Source: Cristatella mucedo
Lineage: Eukaryota > Bryozoa > Phylactolaemata > Cristatellidae
Assembly (NCBI GenBank): GCA_009760855.2
Contig: WPIO01000009.1
Span: 8,628,501 to 8,692,500 of the forward strand
Length of the DNA stretch: 64,000 nt
Direction of reading: 5' to 3'
Part shown: piece by piece, positions 1 through 12,476 of the stretch
Numbering within the stretch: the stretch's first letter is position 1
Layout: each line of letters starts with the position of its first letter
Position numbers and translations under genes: made by a program
The notes under the pieces: model-generated
What the model was told of the DNA's origin: nothing
The model's database searches: none
Seen by the model: the letters and a program-made list of their open reading frames with translations, nothing else

Positions 1-185
1 CGATGTGGGTCGCAGCGATGGCGGGCGCGGCTCGCTCCACGGGCGCCGCGGGCCCGAAGCACGCTCGGATCGACGTCGGGATTGACGGAGCGGCGCTCGG
101 CAGCGACGCGTCGGACTGCCCGGCGGATGGCTCCACGGACGCGGCTGACGGCGACTGTCGTGCCGGACACGCGGTCACCGTTCTC
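1..185. other. GC-rich unique sequence
   Basis: CpG-rich DNA leading into the first CT array. Open frames on both strands are arginine/alanine-rich and look like composition effects. No gene recognised. Confidence 0.4.
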
Positions 186-418
<233 letters not shown>

Positions 419-648
419 AAACTAAGCCACCAACCCGCCGGCGCTCTGTCTCTAGCTTCTCTTCTTAAGCTCAGCGCGAACCGGCCGCTCACGCCCGCGC
501 GCCACGAAGACCTAGCGACCGGTCTACGAGCGAGTCCGGGCGGCGAGGGCTTTTAAAACGCGAGCGCCGGCGGCGGCTGACCGCTCTCACCGTCTTCGCT
601 CGCGCCCGCGGCAGTGGCTCGGCTCTCAGCGAGCTAGCTGCGGAGCTT
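419..648. other. GC-rich spacer between two CT arrays
   Basis: Unique CpG-rich sequence between two (CT)n tracts, including a short ggcttttaaaacg stretch. No exon recognised. Confidence 0.35.
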
Positions 649-691
649 TCCTCTCTCTCTCTCTCTCATCGCTCTCTCTCTCTCTCTCTCA

Positions 692-751
<60 letters not shown>

Positions 752-753
752 CT
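649..753. repeat. (CT)n microsatellite, interrupted
   Basis: (CT)n array with two TCATCG interruptions near 667 and 691 and a CACTCTCCCT degenerate end. It is the second CT tract within 500 bp and borders the CpG-rich region that follows. Confidence 0.97.
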
Positions 754-3060
754 TTCGGAGCCCCCGCGGATGCACAGTGAACAGTTGGAATACGCCGCGC
801 TGAAAGCCGCATCGCTTGGCTAGTGCAAGGAAGTTTCCTCGAAACTAAGAAGCGGAGCAACGGCGACGACTGGCGATGGGCGATCGCGAGTCGAGCAGGC
901 ACGACTGAGGGCGGGCGACGCCGGCGAGGCGGAGGCTTTCTCGAGGCGAGGCCAGTTCGCCGGCGCCTCGAGCAGCGATAGCGGAGCGGAGCGCCGGCAG
1001 CCGACGGCCAACTCGCAGCGTACGACCGACTGCATGGGCCCGGCTCGAACCCACGACCGTGACCGCGGCCTCGGCTAGCGGCGATTGGAAGGGTGTGCAA
1101 CTCGCCGAGCAGGGGGGTGGGGTGGAGGGGGGATGGGGCTGGTAAGGGATCGGTCACGTAAGCCCTGGGGCCGGCCGTCCATCGCCGCCCGCCCGCCTCC
1201 AGGACATCGGACATCGGTAGCACAAAGGGGGCGACGAGAGCGCGAGGGACCGGACCCTACGCCGGCGCCGGGGCCGTCGCCTCCATCGTTCTGAAAGCCG
1301 AACGCGGAGGCGGAGAAGGGCGCGCGTACCTGAGTGCAGCGTGCGCAACGGTACCTCGGCTGCGACGTGCTGGCGAAGCGGCGGCGGCGCAAACATTCCT
1401 GGACCGCCGCTTTTCGGCCGTCGGGTCAGCTGTTACCTGCGACGACGCACAGGCAGCCGGAGAACCTCTGCTGGCCAGAATGAGAGCCGCCGCCGGGCGC
1501 GCCTGACTGGCTAATTTTCCGCTGCCGCCGCCGCCACCGGCCCGCTTCTTCTGATTGGTCGACGGCAGGGAGAAGGCTGCTCTTGCTTGACAGCTGTCTT
1601 TCTTGAACGGCAGCCGTAAGTCTCGGTCGTCCCGAGCGCTCGCCTGCGCCGCCGCCGGCCGTCCGCGCCCACTACTAGCAAGCTTAGCTGACGGGGACTG
1701 CGGCTGCCGCCGTCCGTCCCCAGCCGCCGCCGGCGGACGTTGGGCCCTCGGGCGGCTGCGAGCTGTCGACCTTGGCGCCACAAAGGGGTCGCGGTCATTC
1801 GCCCAGTGCTTACCACTCCCGCCGCTGTCCCCGCCCCCTCCCCCCCGGCTAGTCCGGGGGCGGGGGCTACTGTCGGAGAGGGGAGTCGCGCGCGGCGGCG
1901 GCCTCCACCGCGCGCGAGGCGGTGGTGGAGGCCGCCGCCGCATCGGTATCGCGGCGGCGGCCGCCGGTAAAGTGGAGCTAGCCACGGGCGCCGCGGCGGG
2001 GTCCCACTCAGCCTCAGTGCAAGTAAGTAGACCTAATTCCCTGCCCGCCGCCGCCGACGGAGGGCACAAAGCGAACAACAATGGACGCTGAGGCGATGCT
2101 CCTGCTCTCGTCGCTCGCCGTTGCGGATGCTTGCGCACTGCTCTGCAGCCGGCGCGGCGCGAGCGCGCTCGCCGCCGCCGAGCTCGTGCCGTGCCGCGCC
2201 GGCCTGCTTGCCTGTTCATCCCGTAGCTTCTCTCTCTAGAACGGGAATGAATTGGGCTCAGCTCGCTACTGCCGCCGCCGCCGCCCGGCTAAACTCTATC
2301 TTTGAACCTTTGGCGCTCAGGACAGAATGCATAGCCGTCGAATGCGCTCCGTCGTCGAATGACGACGGCGAGGAGCGTCCCGACGGTTGGAAGAGCACAG
2401 TGGAGCCCCCTCGGGCTGTTTTGGGAGGGATGAGGGTTTTGGTTTTGGTAGGGATGGAGGGACGCGCGCGTCCTCTTCGTCTTCCCATTCGCGTAAAGCA
2501 TCCGGACGCAACGCGTCCGGTCCACTTGTCTCTGCCGGAGCGCAGGCGACGCCCGACGACGACGGCCCGCTCGGTGGAGGCAGGCGAGCTCGGACGGAGC
2601 GCGCGCGCGCCACGAGCTCTTACCCTGGGGGCAGGGGCGGGAAGGTGCGGGGGGGGGGGCTGGTGGCGGCTAGCCTAGCGAGGGCCAGCGGTGGGCGGCA
2701 GCCGGCGAAGACGTCGCGACGCGTCGCGCCGCCGCGTTCGGCTTTCCAACTCGTGGCGACTAAGCCGGCGGCGGCGTGCTCTCGGGATATTAACCTGGTG
2801 CTGCAATCGCCTAACCTCGACGGCCGCCGCTCGGTGGCGCGGAGCTGCGGCCGTTCGCGTGTCACCGACCGCGGGTCTCCTGCGGCGGCGGCGGCGGCAG
2901 CCGCCGCCGCTCTGCTCGCTTACCCGGCGCTCGTAGGCTGCGCGCGAACGCGAACCGCGCCGGCGACCGGCGTCTCCGAAATCGCGCTCATCTTTGTGCC
3001 GGCAGGTGGCGAAGTGAAACGAGGGGAACTACTTTATTGACCAAATAGCATTAAAGATAC
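754..3060. promoter_or_regulatory. CpG-rich island, possible gene 5' region
   Basis: More than 2 kb of very GC-rich, CpG-dense DNA with GCC/CGG runs and inverted CCAAT-type boxes (attggt near 1554). Donor-like sites are aagtaagt near 2020 on the plus strand, and caggta near 1334 and 1437 on the minus strand. This composition is usual for first exons and promoters where CpG is not depleted, but no conserved protein is readable. The long frames on both strands are alanine/arginine/proline-rich shadows. It may be only a GC-rich intergenic block. Confidence 0.3.
1036..1080 (-). repeat. tRNA-like SINE fragment (box B region)
   Basis: On the minus strand a box B-like segment gtgggttcgagccgggc follows a CCTCGG...GGTC variable-arm-like stretch, as in the SINE-1 copies elsewhere in the window. 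Box A is not clear, so this is a short fragment or a chance match in GC-rich DNA. Confidence 0.3.
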
Positions 3061-4889
<1,829 letters not shown>

Positions 4890-5732
4890 CGATTTTATCA
4901 TCGTCATTGCTATCATTGTCGTGTCATTATTTTCGTAATTCTCTCTTCAGTGGGCCGACCCGAAAATACGGGTAGCGGGGTTCCCTGTACACCGTAGCAA
5001 ACATTATTTGGGTTAATGTAACTTATCTCGCCAAAGCCAGGGATGAGTTTTTTACCGCGAGCCACCCTGCGCCCCAAAGTTAGTGGCACTTCCGTCTGTC
5101 CAGCATGAGGCGGCAGAGAGGAGAAGCGGCGGTGGCCTCTACACGGGCATTGCATTCGTTGCGGCAGCGCGCGCTGCTGTTTGCAAGCGAGCGGCTCAGT
5201 ATCAGCTGACCCTGATGCTGAGCCGGCAGAGCAAGGGAGGGAGGGCAGGCCGGAAGCTACGAGCTCGGCATTCGGCAGCGGTGAAACGGCGGCGCCGTAT
5301 CAACCAGCCAGATTATGGCTGGTAATCACGATTCGCGATTATGCGACAATCATTACCGCGCCTTGAGGTTGGCGGCGGGCAGTTGCGATTCAGGCAGAAT
5401 TCGGCCGATTGGAACTGCAGGAGGCCGGAGAGCTGTTCGTGTACGATGTGGCCGGACTTGATGTGTTAAGATGTAGGGGTGAGATGGACTGGATGTGAGC
5501 GCTCATCGTCGCTCATAGCCGTGCTGCTAGGTTACGGCGTGGCCAGTATTCGGTGCGCGTCGGCTGCGGCTAGCACCGCTACGAACGCTGCGTTTGTGGC
5601 CTAGTTCTGACCAGACGTAGAAACCGCAAGTAGCGCTTGTAACAATTGCACCGCACAGCGTGGAAGGCTCTGCACACAGCGAGCCAAACCTGAACGATGC
5701 AAGGTAATTGCAAATGGTGACCGCAGCAAGCG
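4890..5732. other. Unique sequence, no gene recognised
   Basis: Mixed composition with short frames only. Nothing recognised apart from its position upstream of the SINE-2 at 5.73 kb. Confidence 0.3.
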
Positions 5733-5891
5733 CGGAGCTGGTTTGGCCTAGTGATTAAGATGCTCTCGCCCCGGCCAAGGTCAGGCCGAGGTCGTGGGCT
5801 CGAGCCCCGTGGCATATGTGAAGCATCTGAATATAGAGATACATTTCTCTTAGGCGCTATGCAAACGAGTTATATCTACAAATTTATAAGA
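5733..5891 (+). mobile_element. SINE-2, tRNA-derived SINE with LINE-A-like tail
   Basis: The tRNA-like head has box A ggcctagtgattaagatgc near 5745 and box B gtgggctcgagccc near 5793, separated by a self-complementary CGGCC...GGCCG stretch like a class II variable arm. After the head, atatgtgaagcatctgaata...ggcgctatgcaaac matches the last ~65 nt of the LINE-A elements (hairpin module), so the tail is LINE-derived. RNA polymerase III would transcribe it from the internal boxes. The reverse copy at 29.5 kb confirms a family. The 3' end grades into AT-rich DNA near 5891. Confidence 0.75.
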
Positions 5892-7464
5892 TGGTAGGTC
5901 CTTAAAGGTAGTGACCGCCGCAGGAAGCTTGAGCTTCAGACTTTTGGCGCGAACGAGCTGCAGGCTCGATCGCGCCAAAAGATTTCAATTTAGCGCGAGC
6001 GCGGACGAGATTGCGATGTTGACCAGCGGGCAATCGGAGAGCGCCTTGAAGGACCGCGCCTCCGCCACGCCGCCTGGCCCGCAGCTGCTGTCGCCGCGGC
6101 GTACCGACGAGTCCCGGATTTCCCCTCAGTACGAACGCGCGTGGCTAGTGCGAGCACGTTTAGATGCGCCAGCGAGCCCAACCGATACTCACGCGCGTAT
6201 GTAATGGATGCAAATCGCGAAGCCACCCGCTGCGTCGCCGCCGCCGCCGCCGCGTTCGCTTCGGAAGCCAGACGTAATTACATCCGAGGCCACGTCGTCG
6301 TCGACGCGATTGACTGTCATGGCGGCTGCTCACCTTTTTGCCCCCCATCGCTCCGCTTGCAATCGTCTTTCTTTGGCGGCTTTGTGCGGTTTTCACTCGG
6401 CCGCAGTCAAACTTGCTCTTTAGCACTACTGTGACCGAAATCTAAGCATTGCGCCTCCGGTGTCTCTTTAGACATACGGGTTTTTAATCAAACCTTATTC
6501 GCGGGAGCAAGTTTTTCCGACGACTCCCCGATTGAACTTGCACGCGCGCGCGCGCGCGCGCTGAGGATCCCGGAAGTGAGCCACTGCGGTGCTTGCGAGT
6601 AGATTTGTGGATTTCAGGCTTCGTCTCGTCTCGCTTGGCTCCCGCATCCCGCGGCTCTGCTGCCTGTAGCTAAGCGCACGCTCGAGCGCGCTCGTAGCGC
6701 GTGGCAAGAAAGCCGACTCGCGGCGCGAGCGCCGCGGCGCCTGCGCCGCGAGCTCCTTTGAATCCGCTCGCGCACCGGACTGCGCTGCCGCCGCTGCCGC
6801 CGGCTTGCGCCTGTAGGCGATCGCGACGTCAATGCGCGAGGCTGCGGCTGATGCTGCTGATGTCGCCGACCGGCGAGCTGACGGACCGCGCCGCTCGGCT
6901 TTGTATACCGCTCGTACGGTTGCTCTCATGCTCGGTATTATTTTATACTTGACGAACGCAGCAACGAAGCAGCGACAGCTGCTATCCCTTGCTATCCCGG
7001 CTGGCTGGGTCGGTCGCAGGGACAGATGTTCGCTGTCCCATGCAGAAAACCGTCGGCGGGCTTGCAGCGACTACCCCGCGACGCGTTCCGCACTGGCTTG
7101 ACCGGCAGGCAGCGCGCGCGCGCGCGCATGCATCGCGTGGCCGCCGGTCGGCGCCGATCCAGGAAGCCGCGATCCGAAGCGTTCGTCGGCGCGTTGGACC
7201 GCAACAGCGCCTGGCGGCAGCCTCGCTTTGGCTTCGGTAATTGTCTTAGTGTCAAAGCCGCTGGAGCGTGGCGTAAACAGATTGCCGCAAACGAGCTTGA
7301 GCCACGTTTGGCCGCGTTTCCAAGGAATCGATTAATGAAGCATTTTTAGCTCTCGCGCTGGTTTCCATGAGAATTATAGATTTCCCTGAAGCGATATTTT
7401 TACGTTTTTTGCGAGAGTATTTGTAAGAGAGCGACGCACGCTTGAGTTTGCGTCGGTATTTGTT
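5892..7464. promoter_or_regulatory. CpG-rich region, possible gene 5' region
   Basis: GC- and CpG-rich DNA with (CG)n runs near 6541 and 7116, CCG/CGC repeats near 6237 and alanine/arginine-rich frames on both strands. It could be a promoter or first-exon island, but no protein signature or convincing splice structure was seen. Confidence 0.25.
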
Positions 7465-7598
7465 TTCTCTCACTCACGCTCTCTCTCTCTCTCTCTATAG
7501 CTCTCGCTCGCTGTCTCTCTATAGCTCTCGCTCGCTGTCTCTCTATAGCTCTCGCTCTCCATCTCTCTTGCTCTCTCTCTCTCTCTCTCTCTCTCTCC
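7465..7598. repeat. (CT)n array with a 24-bp sub-repeat
   Basis: Polypyrimidine (CT)n tract containing about 2.5 tandem copies of a ~24-bp unit (ctctctatagctctcgctcg, then ctgt) between about 7490 and 7555. Simple-sequence expansion with local higher-order duplication. Confidence 0.93.
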
Positions 7599-8179
7599 GT
7601 CTGCGATGTCAGCGGTGCCCAAGTTTGATCTTAACCGTGAGGGTAAAATCATACACAAGCAACGCCAGAGCGAACTTATCGCCTCCAAACGTTTCACGAG
7701 CTCTATCCCTACATTCCTCGTGGCTTATCGGCACGATATTGTATTCTGAGACTTGCGAGCCGTGTCGCCAATCACGAAGATATTCAACCGGACGAAGTAC
7801 CGAGTTTTTCAGCCAGCAAGCCGCCGACCTCGGCTCTGACGACTACGAAAAGCCTGGCGCATCGGTGCAGCCAGCCAGTTTCGGCGGCGGCGGCGGAACC
7901 TGTGGAGTCCGGCGGTGGAACCTTCTGGAACTAACGCTGCTGAGCGATGCAAGCGACAAGTCGTAGCGAGAGCTCTGCTCTCACAGGCTCTCACTCACTC
8001 ACTCCACCACCTCTTTGCTAGAGCTACCGAACTGTACAAATGTACAGCTATTTGACTGCCAGAGTTAAATACAAGTGCACGAGCAATTAGCAGAATCACA
8101 ATCCTGATCGTAGAGGTACTGCCTTTCATCTGAAATTAAGCCAGCCGCTGGTATCGTGCGTATACGGTTCACTCAATGC
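7599..8179. other. Unique sequence, no gene recognised
   Basis: No recognisable coding or RNA feature. A short TCACTCAC run lies near 7990. It leads directly into the LINE-A copy at 8.18 kb. Confidence 0.3.
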
Positions 8180-8751
8180 AACATCGCACCACTTCTCGCT
8201 GACCTGCACTGGCTACCAGTCAAGCAACGCACTGACTTCAAGGTTTTGTCGCTCACTTTTAGGTCTCTTCATTCTTTGACTCTAGCCTACCTATCAGATC
8301 TACTCCCCATCAGGTCAAGCATCGTACCACCCGCTTTTCGGAATCCAACAGTCTACAAATACCTCGTACAAACCTCAATTCTTTGGAGACCGTGCATTTA
8401 GTTCGTATGCTCCCAAAGCCTGGAACTCACTCCCGTCTTGCGTCACGACATTCCCCGACTTGACCACATTTAAAAAGAAACTAAAAACGCACCTATTTAT
8501 GACAGCATTTAGTGGGTCCCTGTGATTCGTCCTTGATGTGCTTGTGCGTACTGACACTGTGCATGCTGCGACTAACCACACTTGCATGCTGACCCTGTGT
8601 AAGTCACCCCTAGCCATGTTATTGTTGTTGTTTATTAAGCATGCTGCCACTAACCATTCGATCGCATTTCCTTAGCAGCAACTGTAAAGCACCTAGAAAG
8701 AGAGTAAGTTCTCTGAGGGCGCTTTATCAAGTGTATTATTGTTATTATTAT
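8180..8751 (+). mobile_element. LINE-A 3' fragment (C-terminal ORF2 and 3' end)
   Basis: 5'-truncated non-LTR retrotransposon. The frame encodes the conserved C-terminal block of L2/CR1-type ORF2 proteins (LLADLHWLPVKQR, LSLTFRSLHSL, AYLSDLLP). It then shifts frame near 8310, where the other copies have an extra C, and continues with the Y-PKAWNSLP-like block. The stop after the GSL-like end is TGA. The 3' region ends in the hairpin module and (ATT)n-like tail near 8751. The reverse transcriptase domain is absent, so the piece is dead. Confidence 0.9.
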
Positions 8752-10565
8752 ACCCCTTTCAACATGGCGGCGGTATTCAATATGGCGGCCTGATTCCTGA
8801 CGCATCGGCGAACTCGTAGCGGCGCGCTAGAGAATCCGCCGCCGTCGGCTGCTCAAACAAACTTCCCGAGTCTATCCTCGTCTCTTCAATTCCAACAAAC
8901 CAATGGCGACGAGCCTAGTGACGCAAGCATTCTTATCTACAGGCTGCAATCGCGTCATTCAACCGTGCTCCTCGCCAACAGGAATGTGCAAGATATCGTT
9001 AGGGAATCTCATGGAAACAGTAAATAGCAGCGCAGACTGCATTTCGGCAGGTAAACAGCTAAGGCGGTGTAGATTAATTTAGGACTGCGCTTACGTCTGT
9101 CTGCTAAAGTCAATGCAGCATACTGTCAATAGCAGCTCCGCGGAAACTAAAAGCTGGTCCTCAGCTGGTCGGCAGTAGTCGCCGGTAATCGCGGCGGGTC
9201 TTGGAGCTAAAGTCTAACTGGCTAATCTCATTGGCCACCTGCTCACCCGCTTTCGCAGAGCCCTCTGCATAGGATGGGCTGGTTGCTATCTAAAGGGAAG
9301 GGGGCGTGGCAGGCCCAAAAAATGTAAACGACGCGATCGTAAAACTCTCCCGTGACAAGGGCATCGCAGAGAAACTTTTGCAGTACTGCAACCCCCTCCA
9401 GCCTTGGGCAAGTACGAAATAACGTATGGCCATACTGGGCTACGACGTACGGTAGAGTAAAGCACCAGTCTCCGACAGGCTACTACTGCTGCTTTGCGTA
9501 TCCGAGACAGTGCAACCTGATCACGTGGTTACTGCTTATCGCCACCTTGCATATAGTACACGACGCCCTGGCTAGTGCCATTAGGCCGAGAGTAATCGCG
9601 TGTGACTTATTTTCAGTGCTATTGCAATGATTGCATGCCTCCCGGTGGTGCTTTATATATCTGATAAACGCACGAATTACATCAAGCGATTTGTTGGATT
9701 TTGTTTCTCCCAGTTTCTCTTGCTCCCCGATGTCGTGCATCGAACTTCCTCTGTCTTGCTAGCGCTCGCAGTCAGCCAGAAGACATGGCCGCCGCTGCCT
9801 AGCAGCGAAACAGCGGACTGCTCTGCAGCCTGCTCCTTCAGAAGTGATTTGCGACCTCACGATGACCTCGCACGCTCATTGCTCGTCCAGCGAGATTATA
9901 ATCGGAAACGTCAGCGTCCACATGTTGCGAAGCCCTCGTCTCAATACGCCTCCCATTCATCGCTACTCGGTGACTGAATATAGTTAATTATAGCCTATTT
10001 TAACGATGATTCAAGCGTGGTTTACTCAAGAGTCGTGCGGAAACGAAGAGGGCAGCAGAGAAGTGTGTCTCAAGTATGTATGAACAGCAGAGAAGAGACG
10101 CCCAAGTCACGCCACGTGACCAGGCACGACCTCGACACCCATGTTAGCTATCCAAATCTCGTTAGCTGCTGCGTGGACGCATTTGTCAGCAAGCGCTCGA
10201 CGGCCTCCGGGCGACAGATGCCACGTCGATCATTCAGGTGACAGGTGCCGTCGCTTTAGGTGCTGCTTGGGCTCGCTCTATGCTAAAAGTGACAACTGCT
10301 TGCTAGTGGGCCTCACTCAGAAACAGCCGTCTGGGCATTGATCATCAGGCGGTCGAAGCTCTACCGATTTGCTAAGCGTCAGCGACGAGCTTTACGGAAA
10401 TCTAATCGTACTCAGTAGCAGAAGCCTTCGCACAATAGAATACTATGACCCAGCAAAAGATCTTTCGCCACACGGCTCCTCGGCGGGGGTAAGTATTGAT
10501 CTGATTGCCACAGCGTTCTAGTCCTCCGGTACCTGGGCCCTATACTTTGACCAGAGGCAGCTGCT
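8752..10565. other. Unique sequence, no gene recognised
   Basis: About 1.8 kb of mixed-composition DNA with only short frames on both strands. No domain, RNA gene or repeat family was recognised. Confidence 0.35.
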
Positions 10566-10741
10566 AGCAGCGATGGCCCACTAGGTAAGGCGGTTGCTTT
10601 CCACGACCTCGGCCCGAGGTCATGGGTTCGAATCCTGCGGCGGGCGATCCTTTATCGCCGCTGCAAGCGGTAGTGATAGCCGTTAAGGCTCTTCTGTCGC
10701 TATACAAAAAGAGGCTGTTAAATCAGCTAGCATTTTACTAT
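10566..10741 (+). mobile_element. SINE-1, tRNA-derived SINE
   Basis: tRNA-like head with box A tggcccactaggtaagg near 10574 and box B gggttcgaatcctgc near 10623, with complementary GACCTCGG/CCGAGGTC between them (class II-like variable arm). The body is shared by all SINE-1 copies: gggcgatcctttatcgccgc, a gtgatagcc segment, and a gctatacaaaaagaggc...aatcagctagc end. Best-preserved copy in the window. Its tail is not the LINE-A module, so a different partner LINE is implied but not seen. Confidence 0.82.
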
Positions 10742-12368
10742 TTAGATTGAGATCGCCCCTATGTCCGCCTATGTATGCCTATGTCCGCATTCATCTTGCT
10801 TGGGAGCTACTTCCGCACTGTTGCGATGGAATAAAAACAGCCGCCGATGGACGGGCAGCATCTCAATTGTACCGCCGCACTCACCACAGATTTCGTCTTA
10901 GCCAGTGATGGAATTGAAGCGGACCCTCGCAACAGCCTACCTCGAATGCTGCGAGGGTCCGGCTGCGACGGTCAGGATGCGACGACGTGCTGCGGCTGCG
11001 ACAGCCACCCGAGTCAGGATTGACTCAAGCGGAGGCCAGACTCTGACCACGCTAGGGACAACCAATTAAAAGAGAGCTGATGATTTGGGTAGCCAAACCT
11101 CCAGCGATACGCGCGCTCGGGTCGTTCCAAGGGGAGGGTCAAGGTCGCGGGGCCATTTTCGATCCCCACCTCCTACGCGCGCGGCTCCGACTGGCTGCAA
11201 TGGCGGAAGCGAGATCGCCTGCGTGCAAATCACCATTACGAATGCGACCAATTTGTGTATGTGCCCCTCGGGAGCGAGGTGAATAGGTGAGGTAAAACCC
11301 AAAGCGACGCAGAGCTTCGTCGCGGGCTGTGCATGTCGTCAGCCTAGCCGCAGTTCGTCCGCAGCCGTCCGGCCTCGTTCCCAGGAAGAAAGAGCCGCCG
11401 CTGCCGCTGCGGTCCAGTGCCGTTGGCGTAGCGAGGGGTACGGAGGTGCTACAGTTCTCTGAAGTTCAGCTTAGATTGAACCGAGCGACCCATCAAAGGT
11501 CGTGGTTCAGCCCACTAAAGAGGGTACTCACTGGGTGCTCGTGTGTCTTTGGAATGAGAGCTGCCTGCCGTCCGCCGGTGGAGCGGCCGGTGCTAGACTA
11601 GAGGCTGCTCGCGCTGCGCGTCACTGGGGACGGTTTCCGAGAACGAATCCAAATAGGTCGGTCGGCGTAGAGCGGCTGATTGATTGGCGGCATCTTAGGT
11701 AGACCGCAATGAGTTTGCCACGGATTTTGCGGCCGGCACCGGAAGACCCGGATGTACCTGACGGAAGACCGGAAGACCAGGCGTACAGACAGGTCGGAAA
11801 CCGCTGCGTACACTGCGGGAGTCCGTAGTGCTCTGCATACGGGCATCGGTTAATGGTTTAGCCGTAATTTGAGTTCTTACGTAGAGTAATTGTCGCCGTA
11901 GCTTCTCCCTACTCGTTGCCAAACTATTCAGTCATTCAAGTAAAGTCTGACGCGCACGACGGCAGCTGTTCAAGGGAGTATTATTCGATTCTTGATGGGA
12001 ATGCGGGAAGCAGACGCACTGCCACTGAGTGAGAAATCGAAACTCGTTTCCTTCTACGGCACGAGCCCTCGTTACCCAGCCCGCCCTCTCCCCGCGCATG
12101 CGCACTTACACGGGCTCGCGTGCGCGTGCGTCGGCTGTTGTTTTGGATAATTTTCTTTCGTTTACCGCAGCGGCCATTTCTCTTACTTTGCATTTTGAAA
12201 CTCGATACGTTGCTGGTGTTAATTTTGACCTTAATATTTTCTTTTGCAGAACGCCACCTCGTCACGGCCGACTGCCCACACTGTCGCTCAGCAGAGCGTA
12301 GGATTCGCCGCGAGAAATGCCGCTCGCTTTGAACTTCGCAGCCTTGCCGGACAGGCCGCGACGCACCG
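10742..12368. other. Unique sequence, no gene recognised
   Basis: Mixed-composition DNA with short frames only. A locally repetitive ggaagaccggaagacc stretch lies near 11740. No family recognised. Confidence 0.3.
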
Positions 12369-12409
<41 letters not shown>

Positions 12410-12476
12410 TAGTACACTTGATAAAGCGCCATCTGAGAGAGAGCCTAATCTCTTTCTAGGCGCTTTACATTTGCTT
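12369..12476 (-). mobile_element. Solo LINE-A 3' module with (TAA)n tail
   Basis: Only the last ~65 nt of a LINE-A element, in reverse orientation, with a long (TAA)n run (about 12370-12408) as its tail. The outer stem AAAGCGCC/GGCGCTTT is fully kept and the loop is slightly longer than in other copies. There is no ORF2 and no tRNA head. It ends at gcaaatg, the same point where the LINE-derived part of SINE-2 begins. Either an extremely truncated LINE insertion or an independent mini-element. Confidence 0.8.

Noticed and set aside
1257-2219. 320-codon minus-strand frame
   Set aside because: Arg/Ala/Pro/Ser composition set by GC-rich DNA, overlapping plus frames equally long, no domain.
10566-10650. 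Functional tRNA gene
   Set aside because: Box A/B are present, but the same head recurs with a shared non-tRNA body in six copies; it is a SINE.
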